This document shows, in pieces, positions 8,484 to 16,611 of a DNA stretch of 34,588 nt. The translations under genes were made by a program, and so were the position numbers. Each line of letters starts with the position of its first letter. The stretch's first letter is position 1. The notes beneath the pieces are model-generated. The model saw only the letters and a list, made by a program, of their open reading frames with translations. It did no database searches and had not been told where the DNA came from. Source of the DNA: Oscillospiraceae bacterium (GTDB lineage: Bacteria; Bacillota; Clostridia; Oscillospirales; Ruminococcaceae); the NCBI GenBank assembly GCA_022508965.1, contig JAFLUD010000005.1:1-34588 (forward strand), written 5' to 3'.

Positions 8484-11006
8484 ATGAAATTCGGCTATTT
8501 TGACGACCAGGCCAAAGAGTATGTCATCACCTCTCCCCGCACGCCCTACCCGTGGATCAATTACCTCGGAACGCAGGGCTTTTTCTCGCTGATCTCCAAC
8601 ACAGCGGGAGGCTACAGCTTCTACAAGGACGCGCGCCTGCGCAGGATCACGCGTTACCGCTACAACAACGTTCCCGTTGATATGGGAGGAAGATACTTCT
8701 ACATCAAGGACGGAGACACCGTCTGGAATCCCGGCTGGAGCCCCGTAAAGACGGAGCTTGACGAGTACGAGTGCCGCCACGGTTTGGGCTACACCGTAAT
8801 TTCCGGCAAGAAGAACGGCGTTAAAGCGACCGTAAAATTCTTCGTTCCGCAGGACTTTAACGGCGAGATCCAGAAGGTCACCGTCGCAAACGAAAGCGGC
8901 GAGAAGAAGTCGCTCAAGCTCACTTCATTCTTGGAGTGGTGCCTGTGGGACGCGAATGACGACACCACAAATTTCCAGAGAAACTACAACACCGGCGAGG
9001 TGGAGATAATGGGCTCCACCATCTTCCACAAGACCGAGTATAAAGAACGCCGCGACCATTTCGCGTTCTATACGGTAAACGTTCCCGTTCAGGGCTTCGA
9101 TACCGACCGCGAGAGCTTTTTGGGACTGTACAACGGCTTCGAGCACCCCGACACAGTGTTCGCGGGCAAGCCGGGCAACTCCGTTGCCGAGGGCTGGAGC
9201 CCCATCGCTTCGCATTACATAGAGCTGGAGCTTGCTCCCGGCGAATCCAAGGAGCTGGTATTCTGCTTAGGCTATGTAGAAATGCCGCTCGACGATAAAT
9301 TCGACACCAGCGGAAACTACGGCGACCTCATCGCTTCTTACACCGTTGACGGCGTAGGCGGCAAAAAGCCCCTGTGCAACGTTATCAACAAGAAGAAAGC
9401 GCTCGAAATGATCGACCGCTGCAATTCCCCCGAAAAGGCTGACAAGCTGTTCGAAAGCCTGAAGAACTACTGGGATAAGCTGCTTACCCAGTATAAAGTC
9501 GATTCTCCCGACGAAAAGGTCAACCGCATGGTCAACATCTGGAATCAGTACCAGTGCATGGTAACCTTCAATATGTCGCGCTCGGCGTCCTATTTCGAGA
9601 GCGGAATAGGAAGAGGAATGGGCTTCCGCGATTCCAACCAGGATCTTTTGGGATTTGTTCACCAGATACCCGAGAGAGCGCGCGAGCGTCTTATCGACCT
9701 TGCCGCTACAATGCTCGAGGACGGCGGCGCATACCACCAGTATCAGCCGCTTACCAAGATGGGCAACCACGAGCTCGGCTCCAACTTCAACGACGACCCG
9801 CTGTGGATGATCCTCGCGGTAGCACAGTATATCAAAGAGACCGGCGACGTTTCCATTCTCGATGAAAAGGTTCCTTACGAGAACAAGGCAGAGCTTGCCG
9901 ATACGATGCTCGATCACTGCAAGCGCGCGTTCAATCACGTTTGCACCAAGATCGGACCGCACGGTCTGCCGCTTAGCGGACGTGCCGACTGGAACGACTG
10001 CCTGAACCTCTCCTGCTTCTCCGACAAGCCCGGCGAGAGCTTCCAGACCTACAATAACAAGGAGATCTTCCCGAATCCTCCGTTCTACAGCCAGACCGCC
10101 GAGTCGGTAATGATCGCCGGAATGTTCTGCTTTATCGGCCCGGAGTATCCTGCGATGTGCAGACTCAAGGGCGACGAAGCCGAGGCAAAGCGCGCCGAGG
10201 CAGAGATCGAGAAAATGCGTCAGAACACCATCGAAAAGGGATATGACGGCGAGTGGTTCCTCAGAGCATACGACCACCACGGCGGAAAGGTCGGCTCTCA
10301 CGAATGCGAAGAGGGCAAGATCTTCATCGAGCCGCAGGGCTGGTGCGTTCTTGCGGGACTTGGCAAGGACAAGGGCTATGACCTCAAGACGCTTGAGAGC
10401 GTAGATAAGTACTTAAATTCCCAGCACGGACTGGTGCTGAATAATCCCGCATTTACGAAGTACATCGTAAAGTACGGCGAGATCTCCACCTATCCGGGCG
10501 GTTATAAAGAGAACGCAGGCGTGTTCTGTCATAACAACGCGTGGATAATCTGCGCGGAGGCTGCTGTCGGACACGGCGACAAGGCGTTCGAGTATTACAG
10601 CAAAATAGCTCCCGCATTCCGCGAGGAGATGAGCGATCTCCACCGCACCGAACCGTATGTATACGCTCAGATGATCGCGGGTAAGGACGGCAAGCGCCAC
10701 GGCGAGGCAAAGAACTCCTGGCTTACGGGAACGGCGGCGTGGAACTTCGTTGCTATCTCGCAGTATATTCTGGGAGTAAAGCCGCAGTACGAGGGACTGA
10801 AGATCGACCCGTCCATTCCTCACGAGTGGGACGGCTTCAAGATCTCCCGCCAGTTCAGAGGAGCGACCTACAACATCAGCGTTGCGAACCCGAACCACGT
10901 TTGCGCGGGCGTAAAGAGCCTGACGGTAGACGGCAAGGCGGTAGACGGAAATGTCATCCCCGCATTCGACAGCGGCGAGCACACCGTAGAAGTAGTTCTC
11001 GGTTAA
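8484..11006 (+). CDS. Cellobiose phosphorylase (GH94)
   Basis: An 840-residue cytosolic glycoside phosphorylase that converts cellobiose and phosphate to glucose 1-phosphate and glucose, saving ATP for cellulose degraders. The N-terminus (MKFGYFDD, then [13 protein letters not shown]) and RYRYNNVP are characteristic of the cellobiose-specific clade. An N-terminal beta-sandwich is followed by an (alpha/alpha)6 barrel; DWND at residues 502-505 holds the catalytic Asp, in the GRADWNDCL motif. I start at the ATG at 8484, with GGAAGGA 11-12 nt upstream; the frame is open further up but that part overlaps the promoter. There is no signal peptide. Lysine is almost always AAG and glutamate mostly GAG, unlike the cobamide genes, suggesting high expression. 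It stands alone between promoter and terminator; no transporter gene is adjacent. Confidence 0.95.
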   Translation: MKFGYFDDQAKEYVITSPRTPYPWINYLGTQGFFSLISNTAGGYSFYKDARLRRITRYRYNNVPVDMGGRYFYIKDGDTVWNPGWSPVKTELDEYECRHGLGYTVISGKKNGVKATVKFFVPQDFNGEIQKVTVANESGEKKSLKLTSFLEWCLWDANDDTTNFQRNYNTGEVEIMGSTIFHKTEYKERRDHFAFYTVNVPVQGFDTDRESFLGLYNGFEHPDTVFAGKPGNSVAEGWSPIASHYIELELAPGESKELVFCLGYVEMPLDDKFDTSGNYGDLIASYTVDGVGGKKPLCNVINKKKALEMIDRCNSPEKADKLFESLKNYWDKLLTQYKVDSPDEKVNRMVNIWNQYQCMVTFNMSRSASYFESGIGRGMGFRDSNQDLLGFVHQIPERARERLIDLAATMLEDGGAYHQYQPLTKMGNHELGSNFNDDPLWMILAVAQYIKETGDVSILDEKVPYENKAELADTMLDHCKRAFNHVCTKIGPHGLPLSGRADWNDCLNLSCFSDKPGESFQTYNNKEIFPNPPFYSQTAESVMIAGMFCFIGPEYPAMCRLKGDEAEAKRAEAEIEKMRQNTIEKGYDGEWFLRAYDHHGGKVGSHECEEGKIFIEPQGWCVLAGLGKDKGYDLKTLESVDKYLNSQHGLVLNNPAFTKYIVKYGEISTYPGGYKENAGVFCHNNAWIICAEAAVGHGDKAFEYYSKIAPAFREEMSDLHRTEPYVYAQMIAGKDGKRHGEAKNSWLTGTAAWNFVAISQYILGVKPQYEGLKIDPSIPHEWDGFKISRQFRGATYNISVANPNHVCAGVKSLTVDGKAVDGNVIPAFDSGEHTVEVVLG

Positions 11007-11029
11007 TTTAAATGGAATAACAAAACTAA

Positions 11030-11057
11030 GGAGCGGCTTAAAAACCGCTCCTTTTTT
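11030..11057 (+). terminator. Terminator of the cellobiose phosphorylase gene
   Basis: GGAGCGG (11030-11036) pairs with CCGCTCC (11045-11051), followed directly by six T. It begins 23 nt past the stop codon. Confidence 0.93.
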
Positions 11058-11093
11058 GTGTAAAATACTCCCGTTTAGAGAGTAAGTTTCCGA

Positions 11094-11615
11094 TTATTCG
11101 CTGTCAACCAGAATAAAATCGCCGAACCAAGATAAATTAAGCGTATCTACACCGTTGAACCAGTAGCCGCTGCCTGTGTAGGTGGAAGCATCGGTTCCGT
11201 TCCAATGGATTAAAACCGCGTAGGGAACTTCTTCAATGCCTGTGACTGAAATGACATAAGGGTTTTTCGGGGAATATTCCTTTGCGTATTCTTCCGCAGA
11301 GCTGTTTATTTTCTCCTCGCCAATATCCTCATACCCTTTTTCTTCCCATTCTGCCAGTATCACCTTCTTAAACTCGGCGACAAGGTCGGCGCTTTTAAGA
11401 GAGATATGATCCTCCGTTACCTCAAGATACAGATCTCTTTCGATATCTCCGTTAAGGTAGTAGTTTCCGCTTTTCAGTTCGGGAACAATAACCTCAGACT
11501 GCACCCCGTTGTTTTCGATTTCGGAGTTCGCGCCGCGTGAGAGCATAACAGCAGCGATCCCTCCGCCGATTCCCAAAACCACTGCGATTGCAATAGGTAT
11601 AATAAATTTCTTCAT
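11094..11615 (-). CDS. Hypothetical membrane-anchored protein
   Basis: A 173-residue protein that I do not assign to a family. Residues 1 to about 27 form an N-terminal hydrophobic anchor or uncleaved signal (MKKFIIPIAIAVVLGIGGG), with no lipobox Cys. The rest is soluble and acidic: a strand-rich start (SGNYYLNGDIERDLYLEVTEDHISLKS), a helical charged middle (LAEWEEKGYEDIGEEK) and an aromatic C-terminal part (SGYWFNGVDTLNLSWFGDFILV). The pattern resembles small extracytoplasmic domains of Clostridia that occur in many paralogues, but this is impression only. AAGGGATG precedes the ATG. It has its own promoter and stands alone, downstream of the TraX gene on the same strand. Confidence 0.75.
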   Translation of the reverse strand: MKKFIIPIAIAVVLGIGGGIAAVMLSRGANSEIENNGVQSEVIVPELKSGNYYLNGDIERDLYLEVTEDHISLKSADLVAEFKKVILAEWEEKGYEDIGEEKINSSAEEYAKEYSPKNPYVISVTGIEEVPYAVLIHWNGTDASTYTGSGYWFNGVDTLNLSWFGDFILVDSE

Positions 11616-11638
11616 AAGAACACATCCCTTCTAAATTT

Positions 11639-11647
11639 ATTATAACA
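11639..11647 (-). promoter_or_regulatory. Extended -10 promoter of the hypothetical gene
   Basis: The minus strand reads TGTTATAAT (11647-11639), a TGn-extended perfect -10, about 24 nt before the start codon; no good -35 is seen. Confidence 0.55.
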
Positions 11648-11670
11648 AAGATCAATTACCGTTTTGTAAT

Positions 11671-11705
11671 AAAAGGATTTTTCTTAAATAGGAAAAAACA
11701 AATCC
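11671..11705 (-). terminator. Weak candidate terminator of the TraX-family gene
   Basis: On the minus strand GGATTT (11705-11700) can pair with AAATCC (11680-11675), extended by A-T pairs inside, and is followed by TTTTATT. The stem is AT-rich, so this is a modest candidate. Confidence 0.35.
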
Positions 11706-11714
11706 AAGCAGCGG

Positions 11715-12455
11715 TTACAATATCCTCATAAGTATCGCCAGAACGATCATATGCACAGGATAAAACGCGTAGCACGCGTATTGGAACACCTTGCCGTGCG
11801 GCCCCTGCTTTCCATTGTAAAGCCAAATAGGAATAAGCGCTAAAACCGCAAACCCCTGCTGCGGAATATAGTTTTCAGAACCGTTGATCACCACGATATA
11901 TTCCTTGCCGCCCATCATAAACCAGTTTATGTAGACCATGCAGACCAGCTCGCCTATCCACCCGAACTTCAAGTCGCGGAACAGATAGAACACCAGCACC
12001 ATAAGCACGCCATAGCCGAAATAATCCACCATGGTGATGAATCCCAGCAAAAATCCCCCGACGACGGAGACAACAGCCCTCAGAATAAACTTCCGCTTGG
12101 ATTTCTCGCGCGCGTTCTCCATCCACTTCATAAGCAGCAGCGCGATGCAAAAGGTGAACATAACGTTCTGATGAAACGGATAGATCCACCCGCCCTCTGC
12201 CATGAGATTAAAAGGGATCTCCGAGACCGCGGCAAAAATAAGCATTCTCAGAAAATACTTTTTGAAGCTCTTCGTCTGATGAAACCCCTCAACAATCTGA
12301 AACGCGAAAATCGGAAAAGCGAGCCGCCCGATGTCGTCAAGCCGGTTGCAGCTCGCAGCGCCGATGCTCCAAAGATGCGCGCACAGCATAAGCGCCATAG
12401 CGAGGAGCTTCAGGTGAAACGCGTTGATAAACTGCCATTTTTTATTGCGCTGCAC
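11715..12455 (-). CDS. TraX family membrane protein
   Basis: A 246-residue polytopic membrane protein of the TraX (acyltransferase-like) family. About eight hydrophobic helices are visible. The pattern matches chromosomal TraX proteins of Firmicutes: an N-terminal INAFHLKLLAMALMLCAHL helix, the RLAFPIFAFQIVEGFHQT segment, LRMLIFAAVSEIPFNLM, and a C-terminal YACYAFYPVHMIVL helix. F-plasmid TraX acetylates pilin, but the role of these chromosomal copies is unknown. The start is GTG at 12455 with AAGGGGG about 10 nt upstream. It has a strong promoter of its own. There are no conjugation genes nearby, so it is not evidence of a mobile element. Confidence 0.85.
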   Translation of the reverse strand: MQRNKKWQFINAFHLKLLAMALMLCAHLWSIGAASCNRLDDIGRLAFPIFAFQIVEGFHQTKSFKKYFLRMLIFAAVSEIPFNLMAEGGWIYPFHQNVMFTFCIALLLMKWMENAREKSKRKFILRAVVSVVGGFLLGFITMVDYFGYGVLMVLVFYLFRDLKFGWIGELVCMVYINWFMMGGKEYIVVINGSENYIPQQGFAVLALIPIWLYNGKQGPHGKVFQYACYAFYPVHMIVLAILMRIL

Positions 12456-12496
12456 AGTGAGGATGCCCCCTTGTTGTCCCGAATATTTCTAAAATA

Positions 12497-12525
12497 ATTA
12501 TAAAATTATCGCCGCCAAAAGTCAA
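12497..12525 (-). promoter_or_regulatory. Sigma-A promoter of the TraX-family gene
   Basis: On the minus strand TTGACT (12525-12520) and TATAAT (12502-12497) are separated by 17 nt, about 42 nt before the GTG start. Confidence 0.85.
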
Positions 12526-12629
12526 TAATCCCTCCGCTATTCAGCACAACAAACAAACGCAAAAGCTCCGATTTGTGCGTTTTGCATAAAAACAATCTCA
12601 ATATTTTTGGAAAAAACTTTAAAATCCTC

Positions 12630-12658
12630 TTTACAAATCGTTTTTCTTGTGATATAAT
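12630..12658 (+). promoter_or_regulatory. Sigma-A promoter of rpsO-pnp
   Basis: TTTACA (12630-12635) and TATAAT (12653-12658) are separated by 17 nt. Transcription would start near 12665, leaving a leader of about 118 nt before rpsO. Confidence 0.88.
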
Positions 12659-12664
12659 ATATAT

Positions 12665-12782
12665 GTTGCGCAATTTCGCGCAGGAAAGCATACCGTTTTC
12701 ACGGGCAGCGGAGTTTGCTCCAAAGGAGATGCACCGATATCCCTGCACTGTGATCACGGAGAAAATTTAATGAGGTGTTATT
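12665..12782 (+). promoter_or_regulatory. Structured 5' leader of rpsO, possible S15 autoregulatory site
   Basis: The leader holds a small hairpin (TGCGC 12667-12671 with GCGCA 12678-12682). It also holds a switch-like segment at 12710-12728 in which one CTCC (12718-12721) can pair either with GGAG upstream (12710-12713) or with GGAG downstream (12725-12728). Ribosomal protein S15 is known to bind its own mRNA leader in several bacteria through unrelated structures. That this leader does so is inference. Confidence 0.4.
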
Positions 12783-13049
12783 ATGTTAAGAAAAGAAGAA
12801 AAAACCGCAGTGATCGAGGCAAACCGCCTCCACGACAACGACACAGGCTCGCCCGAGGTTCAGATCGCTATCCTCACCAAGAGGATCAACGAGCTCACCG
12901 AGCACACCAAGACCCACAAGAAGGATTACCACTCCACCCGCGGACTTCTGAAAATGGTAGGACACAGAAGAAATCTCTTGAACTACCTCCAGAAGAAGGA
13001 CATCGAGCGTTACCGCGCGATCGTAGCAAAGCTGGGTCTGCGTAAGTAA
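12783..13049 (+). CDS. rpsO: 30S ribosomal protein S15
   Basis: An 88-residue ribosomal protein of normal family length; it binds 16S rRNA in the central domain early in 30S assembly. The family pattern is clear: [31 protein letters not shown] is interrupted here only for brevity as [12 protein letters not shown] and INELTEH, then [17 protein letters not shown] and the C-terminal [13 protein letters not shown] lies 7 nt before the ATG. It is the first gene of the rpsO-pnp unit, an arrangement conserved across most bacteria, and codon use is of the highly expressed type (AAG, CTC, CGC). Confidence 0.97.
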   Translation: MLRKEEKTAVIEANRLHDNDTGSPEVQIAILTKRINELTEHTKTHKKDYHSTRGLLKMVGHRRNLLNYLQKKDIERYRAIVAKLGLRK

Positions 13050-13059
13050 AAAATTTGGG

Positions 13060-13088
13060 ATAGTAGTTGGCTTTCGGCTGACTACTAT
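13060..13088 (+). other. rpsO-pnp intergenic stem-loop
   Basis: A 12-bp stem (13060-13071 with 13077-13088, two G-T wobbles) closes a TTTCG loop. It is not followed by a T run, so it is unlikely to be a terminator. In Escherichia coli a stem before pnp is cut by RNase III and mediates pnp autocontrol; a similar processing or stabilising role here is inference. Confidence 0.6.
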
Positions 13089-13094
13089 TCTCTA

Positions 13095-13126
13095 ATGAGA
13101 GGAATTAATTCTTCATGAGAGGAATT
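13095..13126 (+). repeat. Tandem 12-bp direct repeat before pnp
   Basis: ATGAGAGGAATT occurs at 13095-13106 and again at 13115-13126, 20 bp apart. Each copy carries a GAGAGGA ribosome-site-like core. The second copy lies 7 nt before the GTG at 13134. Confidence 0.7.
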
Positions 13127-13142
13127 TATCAAGGTGACCAAA

Positions 13143-15266
13143 ATGTTTGAGAATTACAGAGTATTTAAAACAATGTTCGCCGGCAGAGAGCTTACCGTTG
13201 AAACGGGAAAGGTCTGCGGACTTGCGAACGGCTCCTGCTGGGTAAGATACGGCGAAACGGTGGTAATGGTAAACGTGACCGCGTCTCCCAAGCCCCGCGA
13301 CGGCGTGGATTTCTTCCCGCTTGCCGTTGATTATGAGGAAAAGCTCTATTCGGTAGGAAAGATCCCGGGCGGCTTTTTAAAGCGCGAGGGAAGACCCTCC
13401 GAAAAGGCGATACTCACCTCCCGCGTGGTAGACAGACCCATGCGCCCGCTGTTCCCCAAGGATATGAGGAACGACGTAGCGATTACCATGACGGTGCTGG
13501 CGGTCGACCCCGACTGCTCTCCCGAGATTTTGGGAATGATCGGCGCGTCAATTGCGGTATCCATCTCCGATGTTCCGTGGAACGGACCTATCGGCGGAAT
13601 TTCCGTGGGACTGGTAGACGGCGAGATCGTCCTCATGCCCAATCTCGAGCAGAGAGCCAAGACCGATCTTACGCTGACGGTGGCTTCCTCCGAGAAAAAG
13701 GTAGTAATGATCGAAGCGGGAGCAAACGAGGTTCCCGACGATGTGATGTTTGACGCTATCATGGCGGGACACAACGAGATCGTAAAGTCTCTGATCCCGT
13801 TCATAAAGGATATCCAGGCGCAGATAGGCAAGCCGAAGTTCGCGTTCGAGAGCCAGGAGGTCGATCACGATATGTACGACGCGATCTCCGAGTTCGCGAT
13901 CGAAAAGGTACGCTACGCTATGGACACCGACGACAAGAATATCCGCGAGGAGCGCCTTCAGCCCCTGTACGCGGAGGTTCACGAAAAGTTTGACGAACAG
14001 TATCCCGAAAAGATCGCGATGATCGACGAGTGTATGTACAAGCTCCAGAAGTTTGTAGTACGCCGCTGGCTGCTGGACGACGGAAAGCGCGTGGACGGAC
14101 GTAAGCTCGATCAGATGCGCCCGCTCGCAGCCGAGGTCGGAGTGCTCCCGAGAGTACATGGCTCCGGTATCTTCACCCGCGGTCAGACTCAGGTAATGAC
14201 AATTTGTACGCTCGGACCCGTTTCCGATTCTCAGAAGCTGGACGGACTTGACGAGGAAGAGGGCAAGCGTTATATGCACCACTACAACTTCCCGTCCTAT
14301 TCGGTAGGCGAAACAAAAGCGTCGCGCGGACCCGGCAGACGCGAGATCGGACACGGCGCGCTCGCCGAGAGAGCGTTGGTACCCGTTATCCCGTCGGTTG
14401 AGGAATTCCCCTACGCTATCCGTCTGGTATCCGAGGTACTGTCCTCCAACGGCTCCACCTCGCAAGGCTCGGTATGCGGCTCCACGCTTGCGCTCATGGA
14501 CGCGGGCGTGCCGATAAAGAAGCCCGTTGCGGGAATCTCCTGCGGACTTATCACCGAGGGCGAACGCTGGATGACAATGGTAGACATCCAGGGCGTTGAA
14601 GACTTCTTCGGCGATATGGACTTCAAGGTAGCGGGAACCCACGAGGGAATCACCGCGATCCAGATGGATCTCAAGATCGACGGACTCACCCCCGAGATCA
14701 TCAAGCAGGCGTTCGAGCAGACTCACAAGGCTCGAAATTATATCCTCGACGAGGTAATGCTCAAGGCAATTGACAAGCCGCGTCCCGAGGTAGGAAAGTA
14801 CGCTCCCAAGATGCTCACGATGAAGGTACCCGTTGAGAAGATCAGCGACGTTATCGGCAAGGGCGGAAAGGTTATCCAGAAGCTCTGCGCAGACTTCGAG
14901 TGCAAGATCGACATCGACGACGACGGAAACGTATTCATCTGTGGCGTGGATATGGAAAAGGCGAACGCGTGCGTTCAGGTGATCTCCACGATCGTAAATC
15001 CCCCCGAGATCGGTGCGATCTACAAGGGCAAGGTCGTTCGCATAATGAACTTCGGCGCGTTTGTTGAAATAGCTCCCGGCAAGGACGGCATGGTTCACAT
15101 TTCAAAGTTGGAGAACCGCCGCGTAGAAAAGGTTGAGGACGTAGTCTCCATCGGCGACGAGATTATCGTAAAGGTAATGGAGATCGACAGCCAGGGACGC
15201 ATCAATCTTTCCAGAAAAGACGCGCTTGCCGACATTGAGGCTAAGAAAAAGGCTTCGCAGGAATAA
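13143..15266 (+). CDS. pnp: Polyribonucleotide nucleotidyltransferase (PNPase)
   Basis: A 707-residue 3'-to-5' phosphorolytic exoribonuclease that degrades mRNA and forms a trimer. The order is RNase PH domain 1 (about 5-215), a helical linker, RNase PH domain 2 (about 310-540, with GPGRREIGHGALAERAL and SNGSTSQGSVCGS), a KH domain (about 550-615, VIGKGGKVI) and an S1 domain (about 620-695, IYKGKVVRIMNFGAFVEI). I choose the ATG at 13143 (MFENYRVF, the usual family start), with AAGGTGA a few nt upstream. A GTG at 13134 in the same frame, with GAGAGGA about 10 nt upstream, is possible and would add three residues. Cotranscribed with rpsO and ended by the hairpin at 15323. Confidence 0.96.
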   Translation: MFENYRVFKTMFAGRELTVETGKVCGLANGSCWVRYGETVVMVNVTASPKPRDGVDFFPLAVDYEEKLYSVGKIPGGFLKREGRPSEKAILTSRVVDRPMRPLFPKDMRNDVAITMTVLAVDPDCSPEILGMIGASIAVSISDVPWNGPIGGISVGLVDGEIVLMPNLEQRAKTDLTLTVASSEKKVVMIEAGANEVPDDVMFDAIMAGHNEIVKSLIPFIKDIQAQIGKPKFAFESQEVDHDMYDAISEFAIEKVRYAMDTDDKNIREERLQPLYAEVHEKFDEQYPEKIAMIDECMYKLQKFVVRRWLLDDGKRVDGRKLDQMRPLAAEVGVLPRVHGSGIFTRGQTQVMTICTLGPVSDSQKLDGLDEEEGKRYMHHYNFPSYSVGETKASRGPGRREIGHGALAERALVPVIPSVEEFPYAIRLVSEVLSSNGSTSQGSVCGSTLALMDAGVPIKKPVAGISCGLITEGERWMTMVDIQGVEDFFGDMDFKVAGTHEGITAIQMDLKIDGLTPEIIKQAFEQTHKARNYILDEVMLKAIDKPRPEVGKYAPKMLTMKVPVEKISDVIGKGGKVIQKLCADFECKIDIDDDGNVFICGVDMEKANACVQVISTIVNPPEIGAIYKGKVVRIMNFGAFVEIAPGKDGMVHISKLENRRVEKVEDVVSIGDEIIVKVMEIDSQGRINLSRKDALADIEAKKKASQE

Positions 15267-15322
15267 ACAGCCGTTACGGTTTTGAAAACGCGAGTCCGTA
15301 TTCAGGCGAATTAGTGCAGTAT

Positions 15323-15366
15323 CGCACCGTGAAAGGTCTCGGACTTTTTGCGGTGCGTTTTCTTTT
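15323..15366 (+). terminator. Terminator of rpsO-pnp
   Basis: A long two-part stem: CGCACCG (15323-15329) with CGGTGCG (15351-15357), and inside it AAAGGTC with GACTTTT around a TCG loop. The stem is followed by TTTTCTTTT. It lies about 56 nt past the pnp stop. Confidence 0.88.
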
Positions 15367-15442
15367 CGAGGAAATTTTCGCCGAGAACAAGGAAAAACGG
15401 CGCAGAAATATGCGTATATTTCAAGGCGTTTTGACGCAGTTA

Positions 15443-15459
15443 TCGGCAAAATTTGCCGA
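15443..15459 (+). promoter_or_regulatory. Perfect 17-bp palindrome before cbiD, possible operator or SD-proximal hairpin
   Basis: TCGGCAAA and TTTGCCGA flank a single A, ending 15 nt before the cbiD start and directly before its AAGGA ribosome site (15461-15465). It could be a repressor operator or a small hairpin that affects translation. The 208-nt gap before cbiD holds no B12 box and no convincing sigma-A promoter. Function is unknown. Confidence 0.4.
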
Positions 15460-15474
15460 AAAGGATTTTAGAAT

Positions 15475-16611
15475 ATGTTAGAAGAATACACTTTCAGTTT
15501 GGGGAAAAAACTCCGCTGCGGCTACACGACAGGCTCCTGCGCCGCGGGAGCGGCGAAGGCGGCGGCGCAGATGCTGTTGTCGGGTGAGAACGTCACGTCG
15601 ATAAGCCTTAACACCCCCAAGGGAATAACGCTCGAGCTTGAGATCTTAAACGCCGAGTTTTCCGGGGAACATGCACAATGTGCGGTGCGAAAAGACGGCG
15701 GCGACGATATTGACGCGACTGACGGGATCCTCGTGTACGCAAGCGTGAGCAAGCGCGCCAATGGCGTGGAGATAACAGGCGGCGAGGGTATTGGAAAGGT
15801 AACAAAGCCCGGCTTAGACAGAGCCGTCGGCGATTGGGCGATAAATTCCGCACCTCGCGAAATGATAGCGAAAGCCTTGTCCGAGACAGCCGAAAAGTAC
15901 GGCTATAACGGCGGATTTCACGTTGAAATTTCTGTCCCGAACGGCGCGGAGATCGCGCAAAAAACTTACAATCCGCACATGGGTATCGAAGGCGGCATCT
16001 CGATAATCGGAACCACCGGGATCGTCGAGCCGATGAGCAACACCGCACTCGTGGAAACGATCCGCGCGGAAGCGAAAATGCGCCGCGCCGAGGGCATTGA
16101 GCATCTGCTGATAACGCTCGGAAATTACAGCGAAAGATATGTTACGGAGCAATTTCCGTTTTCGCTCGAAAGCGGAGTGAAATGCTCGAATTTTATAGGA
16201 GAAGCTCTCGACATCGCGCTGGAGCTGGGCTTCAAAAGCGCGCTTATCGTCGGACATATCGGCAAGCTCGTAAAGCTCGGCGCGGGGATCATGAACACCC
16301 ATTCCGCCGTGGCAGACGGGCGAATGGACGTGCTCGTGACCTGCGGACTGCTCGCGGGAGCAGACTCCAAGCTGCTGAAAAAGCTCCCCGAGTGCGTAAC
16401 GGTAGATGCCGCGCTGGAGATCCTAAAGGAAGATAAACTAGAAAAAACGCTTGAAATACTATCGGAGCGCGCCGAACACTACCTCAACGCGCGCGTGCGA
16501 AACACGCTGCCCGTAGGCGCGGTGATGTTCTCGGACAAGCATAACATATCGGTCAGAACAAAGTCGGCAAACGACATTATCCGCAAAATTTCGGAGGAAC
16601 AAAATGGTTGA
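15475..16611 (+). CDS. cbiD: Cobalt-precorrin-5B C1-methyltransferase CbiD
   Basis: A 378-residue SAM-dependent C1-methyltransferase specific to the anaerobic cobalamin route; it works on cobalt-precorrin-5B made by CbiG. The family signature is clear: RCGYTTGSCAAGAAKAA near the N-terminus, GGEGIGKVTKPGL near 105, NPHMGIEGGISIIGTTGIVEPMS near 165, and GHIGKLVKLGAGIMNTHS near 260. Normal length is about 365-380. The start ATG has AAGGA about 9 nt upstream. It is the first gene of the 15-gene cobamide operon and overlaps cbiF by 8 nt. Its presence indicates early cobalt insertion rather than the aerobic CobG/CobN route. Confidence 0.96.
   Translation: MLEEYTFSLGKKLRCGYTTGSCAAGAAKAAAQMLLSGENVTSISLNTPKGITLELEILNAEFSGEHAQCAVRKDGGDDIDATDGILVYASVSKRANGVEITGGEGIGKVTKPGLDRAVGDWAINSAPREMIAKALSETAEKYGYNGGFHVEISVPNGAEIAQKTYNPHMGIEGGISIIGTTGIVEPMSNTALVETIRAEAKMRRAEGIEHLLITLGNYSERYVTEQFPFSLESGVKCSNFIGEALDIALELGFKSALIVGHIGKLVKLGAGIMNTHSAVADGRMDVLVTCGLLAGADSKLLKKLPECVTVDAALEILKEDKLEKTLEILSERAEHYLNARVRNTLPVGAVMFSDKHNISVRTKSANDIIRKISEEQNG

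Noticed and set aside
9267-10301. Open frame of 344 codons opposite the cellobiose phosphorylase gene
   Set aside because: Shadow of the strongly codon-biased GH94 gene; no ribosome site and low-complexity, non-protein-like composition.
11715-12455. TraX as sign of an integrative conjugative element
   Set aside because: No relaxase, type IV secretion, integrase or attachment repeats nearby; chromosomal TraX homologues are common in Firmicutes.
12506-12757. Small minus-strand frame between the TraX gene and rpsO
   Set aside because: It overlaps the TraX promoter, the rpsO promoter and the rpsO leader; no ribosome site and no conserved features.
13548-15098. Long open frame (516 codons) on the minus strand opposite pnp
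   Set aside because: pnp on the plus strand is unmistakable over the whole length; the antisense frame follows from its G/C-rich third positions, has no ribosome site and no recognisable motif.
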